Source: DASRDR01 sp963812945 [NCBI: uncultured Candidatus Rokubacteria bacterium]
GTDB lineage: Bacteria; Methylomirabilota; Methylomirabilia; Rokubacteriales
Direction: 5' to 3'
NCBI GenBank assembly: GCA_963812945.1
Contig: CAWEXD010000010.1
Coordinates: 248,001 to 312,000 of the forward strand
Length of the DNA stretch: 64,000 bases
Position numbers and translations under genes: made by a program. Positions 8,663-16,069 of the stretch are shown one piece after another (position 1 is the first letter of the stretch; every line of letters starts with the position of its first letter). Under the pieces are notes generated by a model. It had not been told where the DNA came from and did not search any database. It worked only from the letters and a program-made list of their open reading frames with translations.

Positions 8663-9047
8663 GGCGGCTGCCCCCTCACCGGGACCTTACCACGGCCCCG
8701 GCGGGCCGGGGGCTACCGGCCGCAGTGGCCGGGGCCACGGGCGCGGCGGCCGCGAGTGTCGCCGACGCCGGCGTTGAGCCACGCGTCAGCGGTAGCCGCG
8801 CTGCCCGGGAACCGGCGCGCGCCGGGGGCGAAGGGAGGCCTTCAGCTTCACCTGCCACGTGAGGTCCACCGTCCCGACCCGCTCGAGGCTCACGGGAGGA
8901 CACGCTCGTCCGGAAGGTGCGCGAGGTGCTGGACGCGCGGTCGCGGCTGACCCCGGCAGACGCCGCCCGCTGAGCCACAGGCCGAAGGCCGTCCGATCAG
9001 CTCCCGCGGAGCGAGGGAAGCCCAGTTGAGCTGGCGCGGGGCCCGCG
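8663..9047. other. 385-bp stretch without a supported gene
   Basis: No complete gene is visible. On the plus strand, about 8889-8972, an open segment ending in TGA reads like a protein C-terminus (TLVRKVREVLDARSRLT and then PADAAR), but nothing upstream in the same frame continues a gene. It may be the remnant of a decayed gene. No promoter or hairpin of note. Confidence 0.4.
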
Positions 9048-9668
9048 TCAGGCCGGCGCCTCGCGCTCCGCGCGCCAGGTCACGGCCGCCCGGTAGTCGT
9101 AGTATCGCGTCCGGCGCAGGATCGGCTCGCCCCCCACGCCCCCGGGCAGGACACCCTGGTGGAGGCGCACGTCCGTGTAGTGGCGGGGCGCGAGCTCGCT
9201 CGCCGCGTAGGCGTGCCGCGCGCCGTCGCGCCAGCGCTGGCGCGCCCCGTCCCCGTCGAGCAGGATGAGGTTGCCCCAGTCGCCGCCGGCGAGCTCGAGC
9301 GAGCTGTAGCTGAGCACCCCCGGGTGCGCCGGGAACTCCCCGATCAGCTCGTCGTCCATGGCGGTGAGCGGCGCCGGGTCGCGATCACGGCCCTTCACCG
9401 CAAAGAAGCCAACCCAGGCGAGCTCGCGGCCGTCATCGAGCCGCCGCGCGTCGCACACCAGGGCGCGGTGGGCCCGGCCCTCGACACCGGGGGGCGCGAG
9501 GACGAGGGGACGGGGTCCCTCCGACCACCCCGCTCCGGCCACGAGCGCCCGGCGGAGCGCCGCCAGCATCACGCCGACCGCCAGCAGGTCCCGGCTCACC
9601 TGGGCGGGATCCGTGAAACCGTGCCCCGGAGCGGTCTCCCACGGGCCGAGACGCACGCACTCGTCCAC
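9048..9668 (-). CDS. Conserved-looking protein of unknown function
   Basis: 206 aa, GTG start at 9668 with an excellent SD (GGAGGGTGCC). No signal peptide or membrane segment. Sequence blocks such as GDWGNLILLDGDGARQRW, ASELAPRHYTDVRLHQG and RRTRYYDYRAAVTW look like a structured, aromatic-rich domain, but I do not recognise a family. A TTGACA/AATCAT promoter precedes it, back to back with the promoter region of the PhnD-like gene. It is the only gene of its unit. Confidence 0.7.
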   Translation of the reverse strand: MDECVRLGPWETAPGHGFTDPAQVSRDLLAVGVMLAALRRALVAGAGWSEGPRPLVLAPPGVEGRAHRALVCDARRLDDGRELAWVGFFAVKGRDRDPAPLTAMDDELIGEFPAHPGVLSYSSLELAGGDWGNLILLDGDGARQRWRDGARHAYAASELAPRHYTDVRLHQGVLPGGVGGEPILRRTRYYDYRAAVTWRAEREAPA

Positions 9669-9687
9669 GGCACCCTCCGTGCGGTCG

Positions 9688-9717
9688 ATGATTCCCGCCG
9701 CAGGCAGGCCTTGTCAA
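9688..9717 (-). promoter_or_regulatory. Promoter of the unknown gene at 9668
   Basis: On the minus strand TTGACA (9712-9717) and AATCAT (9688-9693) are separated by 18 bases, placing the start of transcription near 9681, just ahead of the SD. Confidence 0.5.
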
Positions 9718-9755
9718 CGGCGCGGAGGCGGCGGCTACGGCCCGGCGGGGCGCCG

Positions 9756-9761
9756 TAGAAT
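9756..9761 (+). promoter_or_regulatory. -10 box positioned for a leaderless transcript
   Basis: TAGAAT ends 7 bases before the ATG at 9768, so transcription would start at or next to the A of the start codon. No good -35 at the usual distance. There is no SD before this gene, which fits leaderless translation. Confidence 0.5.
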
Positions 9762-9767
9762 GGCGCC

Positions 9768-10559
9768 ATGCTCCGCCTGGCGTCCTTTCTGGCCGAGAAC
9801 GCCCGGCCCATCTACGCGCGGATCGCGACTTACCTCGCCGACCGCCTGGGCGTCCCGGCCGAGCTCCGTGCCGGCGGGCCCTGGGACGAGCTCGACGCGG
9901 GACGGATCGACGTCGCCTTCGTCTGCGGGCTCCCGTACTCCGAGCGCCACGATCGCCCGGACCGGCCGATCGAGCTCCTGTGCGCGCCCCTCATGGCCGC
10001 GCCGCGGTACGGCGGGCGGGCCGTCTATTTCACCGACGTCGTCGTCCGGCGCGACCACCCGGCCCGGGTCTTCGCCGATCTCCGGGGCGCGGCCTGGGCC
10101 TACAATGACGGCGGCTCGCACTCCGGGTACAACGTGGTGCGGCACCACCTGCTCGCGCTCGGCGAGACGCGGGGCTACTTCGGTCGCGTGGTCGCCTCGG
10201 GCGCGCATCAGACCTCGATCCAGATGGTGCTCGACGGCGCGGTTGACGCCTCGGGCATCGACAGCACCGTGCTGGAGCTCGAGACGGCACGCCGGCCGGA
10301 GCTCGAGGTGGCCCTCCGGACGGTCGCCGCGATCGGGCCGAGCCCCATTCCCCCGGTGGTGGTGACGCGCGGGCTGGAAGCATCGCTCCGGGCGCGGCTC
10401 CAGCACGCGTTCCTCACGATGTCGGCGGACCCGGCAGGCCGCGCGATCCTGGCCGACGCCCGGATGACGGGCTTCGTCCCCGTGCGGGACGCCGACTACG
10501 ATCCGATTCGCGCGATGGTCCGGCGGGCCGAGGCGGCGGGCTTCCTGACGCTCCGCTGA
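9768..10559 (+). CDS. PhnD-like periplasmic-binding fold protein lacking a signal peptide
   Basis: 263 aa. The fold of phosphate/phosphonate-binding proteins is recognisable: ADRLGVPAELRAG, IDVAFVCGLPY, RRDHPARVFADLRGAAWAYNDGGSHSGYN and HQTSIQMVLDGAVDASGIDSTVL, which match the PhnD/SsuA-like pattern (SGYN, V..G..DA...D). Unlike transported homologues it starts directly with the domain; a -10 box right before the ATG makes an undetected signal peptide unlikely. It may therefore be a cytoplasmic sensor or chaperone-like binder, or an enzyme of the same fold. No permease or ATPase of a phosphonate importer is adjacent. The divergent neighbour is unknown. Confidence 0.82.
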   Translation: MLRLASFLAENARPIYARIATYLADRLGVPAELRAGGPWDELDAGRIDVAFVCGLPYSERHDRPDRPIELLCAPLMAAPRYGGRAVYFTDVVVRRDHPARVFADLRGAAWAYNDGGSHSGYNVVRHHLLALGETRGYFGRVVASGAHQTSIQMVLDGAVDASGIDSTVLELETARRPELEVALRTVAAIGPSPIPPVVVTRGLEASLRARLQHAFLTMSADPAGRAILADARMTGFVPVRDADYDPIRAMVRRAEAAGFLTLR

Positions 10560-10575
10560 CGGGCGCGGATCGGTC

Positions 10576-11820
10576 TCAGCCCAGGAGCTTCGCGTCGTAG
10601 GGGTAGGTGCAGAGCAGCTCGCACCCCGACGCCGTCACCACCACCTGGTCCTCCAGCTTCACGCCGTACGGGGCGCCGACCTTGCCCGCGTAGCACTCGA
10701 GGTTGAGGACCATGCCCTCCTTGAGCTCCCGCTGCGGCAGGATGCGCCGCGGTCCCCGATCGTCGTCGACGTACGGAATCCCCGGGCCCTCGTCCTCGAG
10801 CCCGGCCTGGTGAACCATCCCCGGATAGCGCATCGCCCGGTACGCCTCCGGCAGCTTCGGCGCCTGCGCGGCGAACTCCGCGAACGTCATGCCCGGCCGG
10901 ACCAGCTCGACCATCCCGGTCACGCAGTCGTAGGCCGCGCGGTACGCCTCCTTCTGGCCGGGCGAGGGGTCGTCCCCGCAGAGGAAGGTGCGCGAGACGT
11001 CGATGACGTATCCCTCGTAGCCGTTGGCGTCGGTGTCGACCCCAACGAGGTCGCCCGGCTGGACGATCTTGTCGTGCGCCTCGGTCAGCCACGGGTTGGT
11101 GTTGGTCCCGGAGGCGACGAGCCGCGTGAAGAGGAACTCGCCGTGACGCCGCAGCAAGGAGTCGCTCAGCACCGCGAGGAGCTCGTACTCCCGGATGCCC
11201 GGGCGGATGGCCGCCTCGAACTCGGCGAGCATCGCGTCGCCGATCCCGCCGTTCACGGCCATGAGCTGGATCTCCTCCGGCGTCTTGACCTCCCGCGCGT
11301 CCACCGTCGCGGGGCTCGCGTCCACGATCCGGAATCCTTCCGCCTGGAGCGCGAGGAACCCGATCGTGTCGAGGCGATCGACGGCGAGCGGCTCCTGGTC
11401 CAACCCGCGCTCGCGCAGCACCGCGCGGATGGACTGGGCCCACTCGCGGGCCTTGGCCTGCGACTCCGTCCCGCCGAACTGCCAGGTGAAGGCCGGCCGG
11501 ACGTCCTGGACCAGCTTCTGGGCGACGTGGACCGAGCCCTTGTACTCGAACAGCACGGGCGTGCCCTCGGCGGGAACCACGCAGTACCGGGCGAACGTGC
11601 CGGCTGTCCAGACTCCCATCACGTCGACCCCGGTCGCGTACCGGATGTTCGCCGTGCCGTAGAAGAGGCATACCGGCAGCCCGTGGCGCTTCATCATGGC
11701 CTGCAGCCGGGCGAGCCGTCCCGCGCGAAGGGCGCCGAAGTCGATGTCGGAGAGGTTCGGTACCCGGAGCGCGCTGACGCGCGCACGGGCGGCCAGGGCG
11801 CGGCCACGCTCGGTGGTCAT
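10576..11820 (-). CDS. M24 (creatinase/prolidase fold) enzyme resembling DMSP lyase DddP
   Basis: 414 aa with AAAGGAGCC before the ATG. It has the N-terminal creatinase-like domain (NIRYATGVDVMGVWTA, EYKGS) and a C-terminal pita-bread domain. The six metal ligands of the dinuclear fold are present: Asp262, Asp264, Asp274, His337, Glu375 and Glu390. The pattern VDTD..GYEGYVIDVSRT, with the tail GVKLEDQVVV...YPYDAKLLG, matches what I remember of DddP more closely than Xaa-Pro peptidases, where the first motif is normally D.G. DddP cleaves dimethylsulfoniopropionate to DMS and acrylate. Alternatives are an Xaa-Pro peptidase or a creatinase-like amidinohydrolase. It is divergent from a peptide/opine-type importer, which may bring in its substrate. 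Confidence 0.85.
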   Translation of the reverse strand: MTTERGRALAARARVSALRVPNLSDIDFGALRAGRLARLQAMMKRHGLPVCLFYGTANIRYATGVDVMGVWTAGTFARYCVVPAEGTPVLFEYKGSVHVAQKLVQDVRPAFTWQFGGTESQAKAREWAQSIRAVLRERGLDQEPLAVDRLDTIGFLALQAEGFRIVDASPATVDAREVKTPEEIQLMAVNGGIGDAMLAEFEAAIRPGIREYELLAVLSDSLLRRHGEFLFTRLVASGTNTNPWLTEAHDKIVQPGDLVGVDTDANGYEGYVIDVSRTFLCGDDPSPGQKEAYRAAYDCVTGMVELVRPGMTFAEFAAQAPKLPEAYRAMRYPGMVHQAGLEDEGPGIPYVDDDRGPRRILPQRELKEGMVLNLECYAGKVGAPYGVKLEDQVVVTASGCELLCTYPYDAKLLG

Positions 11821-11925
11821 GGACGAGGCTCCTTTCGGTGACGGGCCCGCGGGTGACCCGGGCAGTATCCGCGAGTGAGCCGGTTCCGATCAAGACGGCG
11901 CCAGCGGGGCCCCGGGCCGGCTGCG

Positions 11926-11955
11926 TTGCGGCCGGGCGCGGCGCCGCACTACAAT
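11926..11955 (+). promoter_or_regulatory. Likely promoter of the first peptide-type importer operon
   Basis: TTGCGG (11926-11931), 18-base spacer, TACAAT (11950-11955). Transcription would start near 11962, giving a leader of about 26 nt before the permease start at 11988. Confidence 0.5.
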
Positions 11956-11987
11956 GGGGCGGTTCCGCGCGACGAGACGCCTTGGCG

Positions 11988-12926
11988 ATGGCACGCTTCT
12001 GCCTGAAGCACCTGCTGGCCCTGACCATCACGCTCGTGGTGGTCTCGTTCCTCGTGTTCGCCCTCAACGAGTTCTCGCCCGGGGACGTCGCGCGCAAGAT
12101 CCTGGGCGCCTATGCGACCCAGGAACAGGTAGCGCTCCTGACGAAGGAGATGGGGCTCGACCGTCCGGTGGTGGTGCGCTACGTCGAGTACGTCAGGAAG
12201 CTCGCGGCCGGCGACCTGGGCTTCTCCACGCGGTTCAAGGTGCCGGTCCGGGAGATCATCTGGGACCGGCTCCGCAACACCCTCGTCCTCGCCGCCGTCG
12301 CCTTCGCCCTGATCGTGCCGGTCTCGATGCTGCTCGGCGTCCTCGCCGGCATGCGGGAGGGCTCCTGGCTCGACCGGGCGATCCTCGTCTTCAGCACGGT
12401 CGCCGCGTCGGTGCCGGAGTTCGCGATGGGGGTGTTCCTGGCGAGCATCTTCGTCGTGTGGCTCGGCTGGCTGCCGGGCACGGCGACGCTGGTCGCGGGG
12501 GGCGGCTGGTCGGTCGCGTCCCAGTTCGTCCTCCCCGTCGCGGTCATCGTGCTCTACGACGCGGGATACGTGGTGAGCATGATCCGGGCCTCCATGGTGG
12601 AGGTCATGCAGCGCCCCTACATCCGGACGGCCGTGCTCAAGGGCATGGCCTTCCGCCAGGTCGTCACGGGTCACGCGATCCGGAACGCGATGATCAACCC
12701 GGTGACGGTGATCTGCCTGCAGATCAGCTATCTGGTCTCGGGCGTCGTCGTGGTCGAGACGGTCTTCGCCTACCCGGGGTTCGGCCGGATGATGCTGGAG
12801 GCGGCGCTGTTCAAGGACATCGCGCTCATCGAGGTCGGGGCGCTGGTCGCGGTGGGGGTCGCGATCCTGACCCAGGTCCTGGCTGACCTGGCCTACATGC
12901 TGCTCGACCCGAGGATCCGCACGTGA
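11988..12926 (+). CDS. ABC importer permease, DppB type (peptide/opine/nickel family)
   Basis: 312 aa from the ATG at 11988 (MARFCLKHLLAL); an in-frame start at 11838 would add an unlikely hydrophilic leader overlapping the divergent promoter. Six membrane segments, with the N-terminal helix then DVARKILG...GLDRPVVVRYVEYV and GDLGFS typical of DppB/OppB. The cytoplasmic coupling helix lies around residues 205-225 (RPYIRTAVLKGMAFRQVV), followed by ETVFAYPGFGRMM, a family hallmark. It pairs with the DppC-type permease 25 bases downstream and the fused ATPase after it. Substrate unknown; peptides, opines or glutathione-like solutes are usual for the family. Confidence 0.93.
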   Translation: MARFCLKHLLALTITLVVVSFLVFALNEFSPGDVARKILGAYATQEQVALLTKEMGLDRPVVVRYVEYVRKLAAGDLGFSTRFKVPVREIIWDRLRNTLVLAAVAFALIVPVSMLLGVLAGMREGSWLDRAILVFSTVAASVPEFAMGVFLASIFVVWLGWLPGTATLVAGGGWSVASQFVLPVAVIVLYDAGYVVSMIRASMVEVMQRPYIRTAVLKGMAFRQVVTGHAIRNAMINPVTVICLQISYLVSGVVVVETVFAYPGFGRMMLEAALFKDIALIEVGALVAVGVAILTQVLADLAYMLLDPRIRT

Positions 12927-12951
12927 GGCCCGCCGCGAGGCGCGCCCCGTC

Positions 12952-13860
12952 ATGACGCCCCCGGTCGCGGACTCCGCAACCGTCCAGCCCGTCGCGCTGC
13001 CCCGGGCGCCGGCAACGCTCATGGGACTCCGGACGCTCGGCCGCGGGCTGGCCCGCGTCACCGAGTCGCCGTCGGCCACCATCGGGCTCGCGATCGTGCT
13101 GCTGTGGGTGCTCGCCGCCCTCCTGGCCCCCGCGCTGGCCTCCTACGCGCCCAACGCGAACGACTACACGGCCCTCGCGGACCCCCGGCCCTCGGGCGCC
13201 CACTGGCTGGGGACCGATCACCTGGGCCGGGACATCCTCGCCCGGATCCTGTGGGGCGCCCGCACCGTGTTCACCGTCGCCCCGCTGGCCGTCCTCGGCG
13301 CGGCGCTCCTCGGCGCGCTCCTGGGGCTGGCGGCCGGCTACCACCGGGGCTGGGTCGACCTGATCGTGAGCCGGGCGGGGGACATCATCTTGACCTTCCC
13401 GGTCATCATCCTCTACATGATCGTGCTGGCGACCTTCGGCTCGTCGGCCCGCAACATCATCGCGGTCCTCACGCTGACCAAGGCGCCGATCATCGCCCGG
13501 ATCGTGCGCGGGCTCACGCTCGAGCTCCGGGAGCGCGAGTACGTCGCCGCCGCCAAGATGCGCGGCGAGTCGGCTCTCTACATCATGATCGCCGAGATCC
13601 TGCCGAACGCGCGCGGGCCGCTCATCGTGGACATGTGTCTCCGCATGGGTTACACGATCGTCCTGATCGGAGTCCTCGGCTTCCTCGGGATCGGGCTCCC
13701 ACCGCCCGATCCCGACTGGGGCGGCATGGTCAAGGACACGTACGGCATGATGTCGGTGTGGCCGCACATGTCGCTCTTCCCCTGCGCGGCGATCTCCTCG
13801 CTCGTGATCGGCTTCAACCTCCTCGCGGTCGGACTCCGGGAGATCGCGCTGCGTGACTGA
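12952..13860 (+). CDS. ABC importer permease, DppC type
   Basis: 302 aa. The cytoplasmic N-terminus contains one helix, then the DppC/OppC hallmark HWLGTDHLGRDILARILWGAR (about 82-102), five further membrane helices, the coupling helix ELREREYVAAAKMRGESALYI and the C-terminal FLGIGLPPPDPDWGGM. Forms the heterodimeric pore with the DppB-type subunit encoded just upstream. Its last 8 bases overlap the GTG start of the ATPase gene, indicating translational coupling. Confidence 0.94.
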   Translation: MTPPVADSATVQPVALPRAPATLMGLRTLGRGLARVTESPSATIGLAIVLLWVLAALLAPALASYAPNANDYTALADPRPSGAHWLGTDHLGRDILARILWGARTVFTVAPLAVLGAALLGALLGLAAGYHRGWVDLIVSRAGDIILTFPVIILYMIVLATFGSSARNIIAVLTLTKAPIIARIVRGLTLELREREYVAAAKMRGESALYIMIAEILPNARGPLIVDMCLRMGYTIVLIGVLGFLGIGLPPPDPDWGGMVKDTYGMMSVWPHMSLFPCAAISSLVIGFNLLAVGLREIALRD

Positions 13861-15973
13861 CCGCGCCCGGGAGACCGTCGCCCACCCCTCGGGGTCCGAC
13901 GGTGGGGGGGCGCCGGTTCGACCCGCGCCGCTCCTGGAGTTCCAGGACGTTCGGATCTCGTACTTCCCGCGCGGCGGGGAGGTCACGGTCATCCCGCAGC
14001 TCAGCTTCACGCTGTGCCGCGGCGAGGCGCTCGGGCTGGTGGGCGAGTCGGGCTGCGGCAAGTCGACCGTCGCGCTCAGCATCATGCGCTATCTCGGACG
14101 GACCGGCCGGGTGATGGGCGGCCGGATCCTCTTCGAGGGCCAGGACCTGGCCGCGATGGACGAGGCCGAGCTCCGCCGCCTCAGGGGACGGCGGATCGCG
14201 ATGGTGTACCAGGACCCCATGGCCAGCCTGAACCCCGTGATGACGGTCGGGCACCAGCTCATGGAAGTGCCCATGCTCCACGAAGGCGTCGGCGCCGCCG
14301 CGGCGCGCGAGCGCGCCCTCCGCATGCTCGCCGAGGTGAACCTCGCCGATCCGGTCGCCGTGCTCGGGCGCTACCCGCACCAGCTCTCGGGCGGGCAGCA
14401 GCAGCGGATCGTGATCGCGATGGCCCTCATCGCGGAGCCGGCCCTCCTCATCATGGACGAGCCCACCACGGGACTCGACGTCACGGTGGAGGCCGCGGTC
14501 CTGGACCTCGTCCGGGCACTCCGCCGGCGCCACGAGTCCGCCATCCTCTACATCAGCCACAACCTGGGCACGGTGGCGCGCGTCTCGGATCGCGTCGGCG
14601 TCATGTACGGGGGCGAGCTGGTCGAGGAGGGCGCCATCCGGCAGGTCTTCGCGAACCCGCGCCATCCCTACACGCGGGGTCTCCTCGACTGCCTGCCGAC
14701 GCTCGGCCGTGACAAGCGGGCGGCCCCCCTGAGGCCGATCCCGGGCCAGGTCGGCTCGCCCCGCGCGCGCCCCCCCGGCTGCGGGTTCGGCGCGCGCTGT
14801 GTCCACGTGGACCCCGGGCGCTGCCTGGGCGCGCCGATCGGCGTCACCGGCGTGCCGGACGACGCGGGCCATCGCGTCCGCTGCGTGCGGGCCGCGGAGC
14901 TCGCGCCCTGGGCCCGCGCGCGGGGCGCCGCGGCCGCCGCCGACGGTGAGGCCGCCGGGCCCGCGACCCTCGTCATCGACCGGCTCCGGAAAGTGTACCG
15001 GACGAAGCGCGGCTGGCTCGGCGCTCGGCGGGGCGTCGTGCGCGCCCTCAACGAGGTCGACCTCGCCGCCCAGAAGGCGACGACGCTGGCCATCGTCGGC
15101 GAGTCGGGCTGCGGCAAGTCGACGCTAGCCCGGGTGCTGAGCGGCCTCGAGACGGCCACGGGCGGGGAGGTCCACCTGGGCGGCGTGGAGATCGGGAGCG
15201 TGGCGATCGACCGGCGGTCGCGCCCGCTCCGGCGCAAGCTCCAGATGGTCTTCCAGAACCCGGACAGCACGCTGAACCCGAGCCACACGGTGGGCTATGC
15301 GATCGGCCGCGCCCTCCGCCGGTTGCGCCGGCTGTCGCGCGAGGCGACACGCCGGGAGGTCGCGATCCTGCTCGAGACCGTCAAGCTGCCGGCGGAGCTG
15401 GCCGGCCGGAAGCCGCACCAGCTCTCGGGTGGGCAGAAGCAGCGCGTCGCCATCGCCCGCGCGCTGGCCGGCGATCCAGAGGTGATGGTCGCCGACGAGC
15501 CCGTCTCCGCACTCGACGTGTCAGTCCAGGCGGCCATCGTGAACCTCCTGGGCGAGCTTCAGACCGCCCGCCAGGCCACCCTCGTCTTCATCTCGCACGA
15601 CCTGGCCGTGGTCCGCTATCTCGCCGACAGCGTGGCGGTCATGTACCTCGGGAAGGTGGTCGAGTTCGGCCCGGTGGAGGCCGTGTTCGCGCCGCCGCAC
15701 CACCCGTACACCGAGGCGCTGCTCTCGGCGGTGCCGGTCCCCGACCTGGACGACCAGCGCCCGCGCATCCTGCTGGAGGGGAGCCTCCCGAGCGCCGACG
15801 CGGTGCCGGCCGGCTGTCCGTTCAGCACCCGCTGTCCGCGCCGGCTGGGCCCGATCTGCGACGACACGCCGCCGCCCGAGCACCAGCTGCCGGGCGGGCA
15901 CCGGATCGCCTGCCACATCGCGCCCGACGAGCTGGTCCGCCTCCACCAGGCCGGCGCCCCCGCGCGTCCCTGA
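13853..15973 (+). CDS. Fused double ATPase of a peptide-type importer (DppD-DppF fusion)
   Basis: 706 aa, GTG start inside the preceding gene (8-base overlap). Two complete nucleotide-binding domains lie in one chain. The first has Walker A GESGCGKST at 64-72, signature LSGGQQQ near 178 and MDEPTTGLD, ending with a Cys-containing oligopeptide-transporter C-terminal tail. The second has Walker A GESGCGKST near 416, signature LSGGQKQ near 524 and ADEPVSALD, followed by a second such tail (CPFSTRCPRR). These correspond to DppD and DppF, usually separate genes; fusion forces a 1:1 heteromeric ATPase. As the only peptide-type ATPase in the window it may also energise the permease pair at 19.5/21.4-22.3 kb. 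Confidence 0.95.
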   Translation: MTDRARETVAHPSGSDGGGAPVRPAPLLEFQDVRISYFPRGGEVTVIPQLSFTLCRGEALGLVGESGCGKSTVALSIMRYLGRTGRVMGGRILFEGQDLAAMDEAELRRLRGRRIAMVYQDPMASLNPVMTVGHQLMEVPMLHEGVGAAAARERALRMLAEVNLADPVAVLGRYPHQLSGGQQQRIVIAMALIAEPALLIMDEPTTGLDVTVEAAVLDLVRALRRRHESAILYISHNLGTVARVSDRVGVMYGGELVEEGAIRQVFANPRHPYTRGLLDCLPTLGRDKRAAPLRPIPGQVGSPRARPPGCGFGARCVHVDPGRCLGAPIGVTGVPDDAGHRVRCVRAAELAPWARARGAAAAADGEAAGPATLVIDRLRKVYRTKRGWLGARRGVVRALNEVDLAAQKATTLAIVGESGCGKSTLARVLSGLETATGGEVHLGGVEIGSVAIDRRSRPLRRKLQMVFQNPDSTLNPSHTVGYAIGRALRRLRRLSREATRREVAILLETVKLPAELAGRKPHQLSGGQKQRVAIARALAGDPEVMVADEPVSALDVSVQAAIVNLLGELQTARQATLVFISHDLAVVRYLADSVAVMYLGKVVEFGPVEAVFAPPHHPYTEALLSAVPVPDLDDQRPRILLEGSLPSADAVPAGCPFSTRCPRRLGPICDDTPPPEHQLPGGHRIACHIAPDELVRLHQAGAPARP

Positions 15974-16019
15974 CGCCGCGCGCGAGGGCTCGTCCGTCAC
16001 GGACCGACCCCTGAAATGG

Positions 16020-16048
16020 CTCGGGGGCCTCTCATCGAGGCCCCCGAG
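16020..16048. terminator. Perfect 12-bp stem terminator between convergent genes
   Basis: CTCGGGGGCCTC (16020-16031) and GAGGCCCCCGAG (16037-16048) are perfectly complementary around a 5-base loop TCATC. It lies 46 bases after the plus-strand ATPase gene and 21 bases from the end of the minus-strand binding-protein gene, so it can serve both directions. Confidence 0.8.
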
Positions 16049-16069
16049 GATCCGCCGTCTGCCGCGACG

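Noticed and set aside
8889-8972. Plus-strand segment that reads like the C-terminal tail of a protein
   Set aside because: No upstream continuation, no start and no family; at most a relic.
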